Assembly (NCBI GenBank): GCA_022704585.1
Contig: JAKJGD010000011.1
Span: 1-13,881, forward strand
Direction of reading: 5' to 3'
Origin: Spirochaetota bacterium
GTDB taxonomy: Bacteria > Spirochaetota > UBA4802 > UBA5550
Length of the DNA stretch: 13,881 nt
The notes under the pieces were generated by a model, which saw nothing but the letters and a program-made list of their open reading frames with translations, was not told the origin of the DNA and searched no databases. Made by a program: the position numbers and the translations under genes. This document shows, one piece after another, positions 7,419-13,103 of the stretch (its first letter is position 1; each line of letters starts with the position of its first letter).

Positions 7419-7544
7419 TATGTCTTTCCCGTTCGCCGAACATGACGGGCGCGTATACGCGGCAACCGGTAACTGCCAGTTGTTAAGAAAATAAAAAAGG
7501 ACAGAGCTACCGACCAGAGCAAACACCACAGCAACAGTTCCCAC
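7293..7544 (-). CDS. Possible small Cys-rich membrane-anchored protein
   Basis: An 83-codon ORF with a GTG start at 7544, preceded by AAGGAGGA four bases upstream, which is the main reason to take it seriously. Residues 2-20 are hydrophobic (TVAVVFALVGSSVLFYFL) and could be a signal anchor. The rest holds seven cysteines, including CYC and CSNCC, which suggests a small secreted or anchored protein with disulfides or metal. The SD and start lie in the loop of a long inverted repeat (7482-7586) whose left arm encodes residues 13-21. No homologue comes to mind. It overlaps the 7161-7418 ORF on the other strand, and at most one of the two is probably a full gene. Confidence 0.33.
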   Translation of the reverse strand: MGTVAVVFALVGSSVLFYFLNNWQLPVAAYTRPSCSANGKDILREKFTAVIVNGADIQACYCAPEELHDCSNCCILVCGISGH

Positions 7545-7586
7545 ACACTCCTCCTTGCTGGCTCTGTTCTTTTTTATTTTCTTAAC
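7482..7586. repeat. Long inverted repeat, 26-bp arms, 53-base loop
   Basis: The left arm 7482-7507 (GTTAAGAAAATAAAAAAG, then GACAGAGC) and the right arm 7561-7586 match in 25 of 26 positions as reverse complements. The 53-base loop holds the SD and GTG start of the minus-strand small ORF. No target duplication is visible at the ends. It may be an RNA hairpin that controls translation or ends transcription, or a remnant of a fold-back mobile element. Confidence 0.85.
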
Positions 7587-7612
7587 CCCGATTCATTCCT
7601 GCCATGGATGTT

Positions 7613-7642
7613 TATAAAATAATAAACCCCTCGTAACGGGGG
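7613..7642 (-). terminator. Terminator downstream of tRNA-Leu
   Basis: On the minus strand CCCC plus CG (7642-7637) pairs with CG plus GGGG (7633-7627), with one bulged base and a TTA loop, followed by TTTATTATTTTAT. It begins 13 bases after the tRNA 3' end, fitting termination of the tRNA transcript. Confidence 0.65.
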
Positions 7643-7654
7643 GCTGCTTTGTTG

Positions 7655-7738
7655 TGCCGAAGGAGGGACTTGAACCCTCATGGTGTTGCCACCGGCGGAT
7701 TTTGAGTCCGCTGCGTCTACCAATTCCACCACTTCGGC
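7655..7738 (-). tRNA. tRNA-Leu (anticodon CAA)
   Basis: A complete class II tRNA of 84 bases that reads UUG. The acceptor stem is GCCGAAG with CTTCGGC, then discriminator A. The D arm contains AATTGGTAGA. The anticodon stem GCGGA/TCCGC holds the loop CTCAAAA with CAA at 7704-7702. A long variable arm GGTG-GCAA-CACC marks leucine or serine, and the T arm is GAGGG-TTCAAGT-CCCTC. The 3' CCA is not encoded (A is followed by CAAC), so it must be added by CCA-adding enzyme. It lies 18 bases after the thioesterase gene on the same strand and may share its transcript. Confidence 0.97.
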
Positions 7739-7756
7739 CGGTATATGTTTTACTTT

Positions 7757-8173
7757 TCAGTCAGGCTGGGGGATTTCGTCGTATTCTATGTACTTGCCTT
7801 TGGCCCGTGCGACTATCTTCCCCATCTCATTTTCAATCTCGGCCCTGTTTTCAATAACGCGCTTGCTCTTTTTCACGTACCAGCCGCGAATGTACAGGTT
7901 CTCGCCGACATAGGCCGGCTGGAGATAGCGGACCGTCAATTCACTGGTGAGGGCGATGGTCTCCAGGTATTTATTCACCGTAATCATCGTTTCATCGAGA
8001 ATGGCCGCTATTATTCCGGCATGTATTATGTTGGGCGGACCTTCAAGAAGCTCATGTGCGGTATACTGACCAAACGCTGTCTTCGTATCGTCGTCATATT
8101 CAAGCTGAAGCCTCAATCCCTTCTCGTTATCCTGACCGCAGCCGAAACATATCTTATCTTCAAATTCAATCAT
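7757..8173 (-). CDS. PaaI-family acyl-CoA thioesterase (hotdog fold)
   Basis: A 138-residue single hotdog domain. The CFGCGQDNEKGLRL start (9-22) and HAGIIAAILDETM (51-63) are the family signature. The His-Gly pair and Asp60/Glu61 on the central helix are the residues these enzymes use to hydrolyse acyl-CoA thioesters. The later strands (ELTVRYLQPAYVGENLYIRGWYV) follow the fold to its end. The enzyme would be a cytoplasmic tetramer or dimer cleaving fatty or aromatic acyl-CoAs; the substrate cannot be told. The ATG at 8173 lacks an SD (it is preceded by CTGCCCCC), while a good promoter ends only a few bases upstream, so translation may be leaderless. The tRNA-Leu gene follows 18 bases downstream. 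No lesions. Confidence 0.85.
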   Translation of the reverse strand: MIEFEDKICFGCGQDNEKGLRLQLEYDDDTKTAFGQYTAHELLEGPPNIIHAGIIAAILDETMITVNKYLETIALTSELTVRYLQPAYVGENLYIRGWYVKKSKRVIENRAEIENEMGKIVARAKGKYIEYDEIPQPD

Positions 8174-8181
8174 GGGGGCAG

Positions 8182-8209
8182 TTACTAAATACTATGGCTC
8201 TTTTGTCAA
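8182..8209 (-). promoter_or_regulatory. Possible promoter of the thioesterase gene
   Basis: On the minus strand a perfect TTGACA (8209-8204) is followed after 16 bases by TAGTAA (8187-8182), a poor -10. The predicted start falls within a few bases of the ATG at 8173, which has no SD. The -35 box is good; the rest is tentative. Confidence 0.35.
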
Positions 8210-8231
8210 TAACTTTATTATTCCAAGCAGG

Positions 8232-8492
8232 CTACTTCTTCTTTTTCATCTTTTCTATCATCATGTCAACTTCATCCTGGTCCAGCCATTCATCGACGTG
8301 TCCCGGATTAACATCTGTCTCCATAAGATACATTTCGAGGGCCATGATGAGCTGCTCCTTTGACAGAGCCCCCATTGTTACCAGAATCTCACCGATCAGC
8401 CGTGAAGGATTGTCCTTCTGCATATCAAGTGCATCCTTTAAAAGCTTCCCGGTTATAATGCCGTTATTTACAAGGAATTCACCTACCCGCAT
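8232..8492 (-). CDS. Free-standing MshEN-like domain protein (GspE N-terminal type)
   Basis: An 86-residue protein consisting of two copies of the motif found in the N-terminal domain of type II secretion and pilus ATPases (GspE/MshE): RVGEFLVNNGIITGKLLKDALDMQ at 2-25, written in two parts RVGEFLVNNG and IITGKLLKDALDMQ, and LIGEILVTMGALSKEQLIMAL at 32-52, again in two parts LIGEILVTMG and ALSKEQLIMAL. In MshE this double motif binds cyclic di-GMP. No ATPase domain follows; the rest is an acidic linker and a Lys-rich tail (KMKKKK). The first copy keeps the RxG and terminal Gln, while the second ends in Tyr instead of Gln, so ligand binding is uncertain. The ATG has AAAGG upstream, overlapping a possible promoter. 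It may be a small c-di-GMP receptor or adaptor in the cytoplasm. The thioesterase follows 58 bases downstream. Confidence 0.72.
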   Translation of the reverse strand: MRVGEFLVNNGIITGKLLKDALDMQKDNPSRLIGEILVTMGALSKEQLIMALEMYLMETDVNPGHVDEWLDQDEVDMMIEKMKKKK

Positions 8493-8501
8493 AACCAGCC
8501 T

Positions 8502-8531
8502 TTTATAAGTATCGAATTTACCTCATGTCAC
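8502..8531 (-). promoter_or_regulatory. Possible promoter of the MshEN-like gene
   Basis: On the minus strand GTGACA (8531-8526) and TATAAA (8507-8502) lie 18 bases apart, each close to consensus. The predicted start is only about five bases from the ATG at 8492, so the mRNA would be almost leaderless, or the -10 box is fortuitous and the AAAGG in the same stretch serves as SD. Confidence 0.35.
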
Positions 8532-8547
8532 TTCACAGATGATTCAA

Positions 8548-8588
8548 TAACGGTTTTTGTAATTTATTTATGAATTACTATACCGTTA
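8548..8588. repeat. Nested inverted repeat in the divergent intergenic region
   Basis: TAACGGT (8548-8554) pairs with ACCGTTA (8582-8588), and inside it GTAATT (8559-8564) pairs with AATTAC (8573-8578). It lies between the divergent MshEN-like and cytochrome genes, where a two-way operator would be expected. It is not followed by a T run and no transcript ends here, so I do not call it a terminator. Confidence 0.5.
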
Positions 8589-8803
8589 AATTCCAAAAAG
8601 GGAATAGTGCTGATGAGGTTTATTGAAGCATCCTGATTTGAATGTATATCATTTCGGGCAAATGTCAATAATATTTTCCATCATAAAAACCAGAGATCGA
8701 TACGCATCATGTAATGCGAAATCCGTATCATGGAAGAATATTTCTTGACTATTACACCAAAACATTGAAATTAATATGAGCCTATCCGGCTCCCTGGTAC
8801 GAT
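8589..8803. other. Intergenic region upstream of the cytochrome gene
   Basis: The region contains no gene I can support. A 71-codon minus-strand ORF (8864-8649) runs through the cytochrome start and has no family features. TTGACT at 8745-8750 could be a -35 box for the cytochrome gene, but no good -10 lies at the right distance. Confidence 0.45.
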
Positions 8804-9457
8804 ATGATGACCATGAAAACATCCAGCATTGCGGCTCTTGCTTTCCTGCTTGCCGCCGTATCATTTAACGCTCTGCATCCCGGGAACAGGAAATTGGATT
8901 ATGTCGGCAGCGAGGTGTGCGGCAATTGCCACGCTGCGGATTCCATAGGTAACCAGTACGACAAATGGATGAGGACACCCCACGCCAAAGCCATGGAGCG
9001 ACTCCGCACAAAAGCAGCGGTTTCCATAGCCGAAAAGCTCTCCATAAAAAAGCCATCCGAGGATCAGCAGTGTCTCAAATGCCACGCTACGGGAGGGGGA
9101 AAGAACCCGGCCATCCGTGCCGAAGGCGTAGGCTGTGAGGCGTGCCATGGTCCGGGCAGCGAGTATCATGAGTACGCATATCATGTCGATACGGTTAACC
9201 GTCAGGGGGCATACGAGACGGCGATCAGGCACGGCATGTACCAGATCCTGGGCATCAAGAACATCAAGAAGAGGGAAAAGATGTGCCTCGGGTGCCACAA
9301 CAGCAGGAGGCCCTGCTACCCGTCATTGGCCAAAGATATATACCGCCAGTCAATATCCCTGCAGGTGATAACAGACATGAAAAAGGGCGGCGAGCAGAGC
9401 AAGGGAGAATATGTGAACCTCAAGCACCAGCTTATCCCTCCCTTCCCGCAGTACTGA
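8804..9457 (+). CDS. Tetraheme cytochrome c, cytochrome c554-like
   Basis: A 217-residue exported cytochrome with four CxxCH heme sites: CGNCH (39-43), CLKCH (90-94), CEACH (111-115) and CLGCH (161-165). The first segment (YVGSEVCGNC, then QYDKWMRTPHAKAM) and GVGCEACHGPGSEYH are typical of the cytochrome c554 family of multiheme electron carriers. Residues 5-24 form a signal sequence for Sec export, and hemes would be attached in the periplasm. The start is uncertain: ATGs at 8804, 8807 and 8813 are in frame and none has a clear SD; the third gives the tidiest signal peptide (MKTSSIAALAFLLAAVSF). The last 26 bases overlap the end of the convergent gene at 9432. No partner reductase or quinol oxidase is nearby, so the electron partner is unknown. 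Confidence 0.9.
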   Translation: MMTMKTSSIAALAFLLAAVSFNALHPGNRKLDYVGSEVCGNCHAADSIGNQYDKWMRTPHAKAMERLRTKAAVSIAEKLSIKKPSEDQQCLKCHATGGGKNPAIRAEGVGCEACHGPGSEYHEYAYHVDTVNRQGAYETAIRHGMYQILGIKNIKKREKMCLGCHNSRRPCYPSLAKDIYRQSISLQVITDMKKGGEQSKGEYVNLKHQLIPPFPQY

Positions 9458-10421
9458 TGGTTTTCCGGTCAATCTCGAACTTGAGCCACTTCAAACTCTC
9501 GACCTTCATGGTAGCGGCATGAATCCGGCGCTCGATCTCGGTCATCGCCCCGAATATCTCGTCGGTCAGGAGGCTGGCCTGGGAAAAGATGGTTTTCTCA
9601 CATGCGAAAAACGCGCGTCCCAGGCTCTCGGTATCATAACAGGCGTTTGTGTCATAATCCGCATGCTTTCTCAATGAAGCCACCAGCGGAATGATCTCTT
9701 TACGATAGAGGACTTCCACCAGGAGACCGTACAACTCCTCCATGCTCAGGATATACTTTGTAAGCCTGTTGAGGCCGCCCACCAGCTCGTGCACAAAAAG
9801 TCCCTCACGCATGTCCTTGTATGCTATCACCGGCACGCTTTTCGCCAGCTCTCTGGAATAGCTCTTTCGCACAAGTCCGTTCAGGTCAAGGCCGGCAGAC
9901 CCGATATTGATCAGGACGAACTGCACGCCCCCGTCCAGCGACTGTTCGAAGAGCTCTTCCACGCTGTTGACGAAGATGACGCGGTAGCCGAACCTCCCGA
10001 TGATGGATTTCAGGACCCTCCTGGTGGCGGTGCCGTGCTCCAGTATGATGAACGTTCCGGTCCTCAGCTCGGAGCCGCTGCCGAAAGACTTCAGCGCCGA
10101 TACGAGCTTTTCATCGTCATCAACCTCGATCACATCTGCAATCCCGCAGGTCAGTAAAAAATTCCTGTTTTCCGGCGAGAGGCATTTCGCGCAGCAGACA
10201 ACCCTCTCGCGCAGCCCGATTATGCGATACAGCTCCGCATGGGCCTGTATCCCGGCCGCGTCCGCTTCGGCGATCGTATACTCTGCGGGTTCCCCGCGCT
10301 GCAAATCTCCTAACACCGCCGGTGATACGGGGAAACTGTATTCGGTTATCGTATACCCCATGCCCGTCAGGGCGCTGCGGTACAGAAAATTTTTTGACGT
10401 GATGAGGTCTATCCGCTTCAT
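9432..10421 (-). CDS. Protein with two degenerate receiver-like domains, function unknown
   Basis: A 329-residue soluble protein. Residues 122-225 have the alternating pattern of a response-regulator receiver: IILEHGTATRRVLKSI, then FGYRVIFVNSVEEL, FVLINIGSAGLDLNGL, KSVPVIAYKD, and a final helix. The phospho-acceptor position appears to be Asn172 (LIN where LxD is usual) and the first acidic pocket is reduced to Glu128-His129, so phosphorylation is unlikely. Residues 1-112 also end in a receiver-like half (RVVCCAKCLSPENRNFLLTC, GIADVIEVDDDEKLVSAL), suggesting a second, even more eroded copy. Residues 230-329 are mostly helical with no known motif and no DNA-binding signature. A strong promoter lies just upstream, but the ATG has no SD. 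The gene ends inside the cytochrome gene on the other strand. It could be a scaffold or sensor of unphosphorylated type. The fold is inferred from pattern only. Confidence 0.75.
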   Translation of the reverse strand: MKRIDLITSKNFLYRSALTGMGYTITEYSFPVSPAVLGDLQRGEPAEYTIAEADAAGIQAHAELYRIIGLRERVVCCAKCLSPENRNFLLTCGIADVIEVDDDEKLVSALKSFGSGSELRTGTFIILEHGTATRRVLKSIIGRFGYRVIFVNSVEELFEQSLDGGVQFVLINIGSAGLDLNGLVRKSYSRELAKSVPVIAYKDMREGLFVHELVGGLNRLTKYILSMEELYGLLVEVLYRKEIIPLVASLRKHADYDTNACYDTESLGRAFFACEKTIFSQASLLTDEIFGAMTEIERRIHAATMKVESLKWLKFEIDRKTISTAGREG

Positions 10422-10439
10422 GGCATGTATTATGTCACA

Positions 10440-10468
10440 TATATAAAGGAAGACAACGCGCGTGTCAA
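10440..10468 (-). promoter_or_regulatory. Promoter of the degenerate-receiver gene
   Basis: On the minus strand a perfect TTGACA (10468-10463), a 17-base spacer, and TATATA (10445-10440). The predicted start is near 10433, only about 12 bases before the ATG at 10421, leaving no room for an SD and none is seen. Confidence 0.6.
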
Positions 10469-10494
10469 ATCATTTTGGGGCCGCGGGATAAGCG

Positions 10495-10541
10495 CCGGGA
10501 CCTCGCCGTTTGGGGTCCCGGGTTTGTACGCACTACGTGCG
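10495..10541. other. Two hairpins after the PI-PLC gene
   Basis: CGCAC-TAC-GTGCG (10529-10541) and the 8-bp pair CCGGGACC (10495-10502) with GGTCCCGG (10514-10521) follow the PI-PLC stop directly. Neither is followed by a T run on the minus strand, so they may protect the mRNA end or terminate only weakly. Confidence 0.5.
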
Positions 10542-10543
10542 CT

Positions 10544-11797
10544 TTACTCAATCACGCACGACGACATGGCGTCATTCAGGCCGCTGTAACCGGGGAAGTT
10601 GGATTGACCGCCGGCAGGGTCTGCATACAGGGTCCAGGCCGTTCCGCCGAAATTATCATGCTGGTAAACGGTGACCTTCCATCCGATGGGAATCGTGCAG
10701 GAGGAAGCCCAGTCATTCTGTATGCCCGCCGACTGGAGCTGCGACAGGGTGTATCTCCCTTTCGCCAGGGCCAGGCCCGATGAGCCGGAGTAATTGACAT
10801 CCTGGAAGAAGACCACGCCGCTGCCGGCGATACCGTTGGTTTTAACAATGAGGCCGCATTTATACGTGTCGGCAAAATCCATGATAATGACACCATACCT
10901 GCCGCCCGCGCTTGCCCTGAAGTAATCAACGATTTTCGGGTTGATGAAGTTAACAACGGTGGTGATGCTCGGAATACCGAAAATTCCGGGCTTGTACCCG
11001 CTCGAGAAATTGAGATACAGTCTGCCGGAGGGGCCGGACAACGCTTCGCTTAAAAGGGCCGTTAAGGAATTCCACTTGCTGTTGTTGTCGGTTACCTTGT
11101 AACAATCCTGCACGCTGAGATCGCCGGAGCTGAAGGTGGCGTTGTCGGCCCAGCTTGCTGCAGGAATCCCCAACGGGAGCGCGGACGCACCGAACCTCCT
11201 CAGCAGCACGATTTATCCCCGCACATCGCCAAGGGCCGGAACGGATTCTCCGAGGTACCAACCGGATGGATTCTTCCGGTAGTACGCCAGGAAAGTCTCT
11301 TCAAAGCTGCGTGAGATATTCGCAGAATTATACTCCTCCTTGACGCTCATAATGATTGTTTCACCCGGGTGGCTGCCCATGAAACCGAAACAGGCATTCA
11401 GCACATCATCGAAATTCAAATGCTGGTAAATAGAGCCGTGGTGTATCGCGAATGCATTGTCGATATGCCGGCACCGGATGTCCAGAAAGCGTATGCCGTT
11501 ATTCAGCTGGTCTGAGATGGTCAGATTCTGGCATTTGGCTGTCCCGGCTATCGGTTCATACCGGGCGCCGGAATCATGGGTCCCGGGGATCGAAATCTCG
11601 GAAAGCAGTTTCGTATTATCCTGTCCTTCCACCCAGTTCCATGCGGATACTGCCGGCATAGAAGCCCCGGCAGGCAAACTGAGTGCCGGGGTTTGGGTTT
11701 GCACCGGGATGATCCCATCGAACCCAACGTCATCACAGGCGTTGAACATCAAACAGGTTCCCAGGATAAGAAAAAATGCAACATTCATTTTTTTCAT
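10544..11797 (-). pseudogene. PI-PLC and beta/gamma-crystallin lipoprotein, interrupted by one TAA
   Basis: 417 codons in one frame with a single in-frame TAA at codon 195 (plus-strand TTA at 11213-11215). Residues 1-21 (MKKMNVAFFLILGTCLMFNAC) form a lipoprotein signal with a loose spirochaete-type lipobox and Cys21. Residues about 60-310 are a phosphatidylinositol-specific phospholipase C X domain: SIPGTHDS with catalytic His74, FLDIR with Arg108, AIHHGS with the second catalytic His120, GETIIMSVKEEY, ALGDVRG, then *IVLLRRFG. Family members read through this point without a stop; a Lys codon is expected. Residues about 326-417 form a beta/gamma-crystallin domain with FFQDVNYSG and YQHDNFGG and two calcium motifs, NDWASS (361-366) and NDAMSS (408-413). 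The start at 11797 has GGAG seven bases upstream; an ATG at 11866 would spoil the signal peptide. Both halves are undamaged, so the stop is recent, an error, or read through. Confidence 0.85.
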
Positions 11798-11845
11798 GAT
11801 TCGCTCCCGGTTCTTAAAATCCGTAGAAAAAAAATTTTTCCGGAT

Positions 11846-11851
11846 ATTATA
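11846..11851 (-). promoter_or_regulatory. Possible -10 box of the PI-PLC gene
   Basis: A perfect TATAAT on the minus strand, about 48 bases before the ATG at 11797. No good -35 lies 16 to 18 bases upstream, so the promoter may need an activator. Confidence 0.35.
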
Positions 11852-11866
11852 ACTTTGAAAAGACAC

Positions 11867-12108
11867 ACAGTCCTGATGATTTATACATCAATTGAATCTT
11901 GCTGTCTGCTCATTTAAAGATCAATCAGAAAATGATAATATGATCCGATTATTCAGCTTTTTTTGACGTGCCATTTAACCCTCCCATGACAGTTAAGAAC
12001 AGTATATGCCCCTCACAAGCATGGTCCGCACGCGCTCCTGGATATCATACACCGGGAGTCCGGCAGGCTCACCGCATCGGCATGTCGAAGTTGACAGCGG
12101 GGGCCTGA
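11867..12108. other. Intergenic region between Lgt-like and PI-PLC genes
   Basis: The right part, 11995-12108, is GC-rich and open on the minus strand as a tail of a 66-codon ORF that starts inside the Lgt-like gene (12193-11993), with CRCGEP and VYDIQERV; it lacks an SD and I cannot tie it to a family. It might be a gene remnant. The left part is AT-rich and belongs to the PI-PLC leader region. No RNA gene or terminator is evident. Confidence 0.4.
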
Positions 12109-12864
12109 CTATTTCTTTACGGCATATAGCAGCACACCTACCCCGAGCGCGAAATACACGATGGAGAACAACTGCCCGTCGGAAAGACCCCACAGGAACA
12201 CCCGCGGATCATCGCGCCAGAGCTCGATCGTGAACCGCGATACCGAATACACGATCGCCGACAACGAAAACAGGAAACCGGTATTCATCTTCCGGAACCG
12301 GCCGAAAAGGAGAGCAGTCCCGGCGCCTGCGAGAATAAGGGCTGAGATGAGCTGGGTCGGCACAAGGGGCTGCCGCATGGCTGCCGCCGGAGCTGCCGGG
12401 TCCAGGAAAACCACACCCACACAGGTTGCCGTATGCACACCGTAACAGCACCCGGCAAAAAAGCAGCCGATCCTGCCGATGCCGAGGCCCACAAGATAAC
12501 CCGGAGCGATAATGTCCGCCAGTCCGAGAAAGCTTTTTTTCCATCGTGAGGCCGCAAGCGCCAGGGCCGCGATCCCTCCCAGTATGCCGCCCCAGCTTAC
12601 AAACACGGGCGGAAAATCCGCGTAACGGTGATCGATCCGTTCCGGCAGGAACAGCAGAAAACCGGCGAGAAGGGCCCCTCCCACCGCTCCGGCGCCGACC
12701 AGGGCGAGATAATTGAAGAAATCGCCGGGGCGGTAACCGTATCGACGCGCGCGGCGGATCGAGATTAGCGCGGCCGCCCCGAACCCGGCAACCATGAAAA
12801 GGCCGTATGTTCCCAGCAGGACGTCTTTTCCGAGCAGGTTGAATGTGATGAGTATTGGGTGCAT
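12109..12864 (-). CDS. lgt: Divergent Lgt-family protein (prolipoprotein diacylglyceryl transferase-like)
   Basis: A 251-residue inner-membrane protein with about seven hydrophobic segments, slightly shorter than E. coli Lgt. The family shows in the N-terminal helix with YGLFMVAGFG (20-29), the GRIGCFFAGCCYG stretch (130-142) in place of the classic GRIGNFINGE, and SRFTIELWRDD (209-219). Lgt transfers diacylglycerol from phosphatidylglycerol to the lipobox cysteine. Arg131 (E. coli Arg143) is kept, but by my eye alignment the conserved Asn after it is Cys134 and the position of His103 is Trp91 (VSWGGILGG). A Cys-rich GRIGCFxAGCCYG version is, to my knowledge, common in a side branch of the family, so this may be a second, specialised copy and not the housekeeping enzyme. 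No SD precedes the ATG. The lipoprotein-like PI-PLC gene lies downstream on the same strand. Confidence 0.8.
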   Translation of the reverse strand: MHPILITFNLLGKDVLLGTYGLFMVAGFGAAALISIRRARRYGYRPGDFFNYLALVGAGAVGGALLAGFLLFLPERIDHRYADFPPVFVSWGGILGGIAALALAASRWKKSFLGLADIIAPGYLVGLGIGRIGCFFAGCCYGVHTATCVGVVFLDPAAPAAAMRQPLVPTQLISALILAGAGTALLFGRFRKMNTGFLFSLSAIVYSVSRFTIELWRDDPRVFLWGLSDGQLFSIVYFALGVGVLLYAVKK

Positions 12865-12878
12865 GATTAAATAATATT

Positions 12879-13038
12879 AACGCAGAGAACAGAGAGAACG
12901 CGTAGGGCCAATATTCAGGAGGATACTGTACGAATAAACAAACTATTTACATGGTATGGTTTAATGATGGTCATCAAACTTATTCTGCAGGCCAGCCTTT
13001 CTTCTCTCAGCGTTCTCTGCAACCTCTGCGTTGAATAA
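12879..13038. repeat. Inverted AACGCAGAG-type intergenic repeat
   Basis: The left copy (12877-12903: ATTAACGCAGAG, then CAGAGAGAACGC) is repeated in reverse complement at about 13007-13037 (ATTCAACGCAGAG and GCAGAGAACGC on the minus strand). The copies are imperfect and about 100 bases apart, with an AT-rich centre. Short repeats of this AACGCAGAG kind are, as I recall, scattered between genes in several bacterial phyla. It fills most of the gap between the Lgt-like gene and the membrane protein operon. Confidence 0.65.
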
Positions 13039-13103
13039 TTAGCCCCCTGAAAGTTCAGGCTTTATGTTTACAGCATTCAGTTCCGATCCGATAAATAATC
13101 TGC

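Noticed and set aside
7482..7586. Integron attC recombination site
   Set aside because: The ends read GTTAAG and CTTAAC in the wrong orientation for the RYYYAAC...GTTRRRY layout, and no integrase or cassette is present.
7654..7857. Plus-strand ORFs across the tRNA gene
   Set aside because: They are produced by the tRNA-Leu and the antisense of the thioesterase gene.
8649..8864. 71-codon minus-strand ORF overlapping the cytochrome start
   Set aside because: It overlaps the signal sequence of a well-supported cytochrome and has no features of its own.
11798..11866. ATG at 11866 as the start of the PI-PLC lipoprotein
   Set aside because: The extra 23 residues are polar and would displace the lipoprotein signal; the ATG at 11797 has an SD and starts with MKK.
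11993..12193. 66-codon minus-strand ORF at the end of the Lgt-like gene
   Set aside because: More than a third lies out of frame inside the Lgt-like gene, there is no SD, and no family is recognisable. I keep it only as a possible remnant in the intergenic note.
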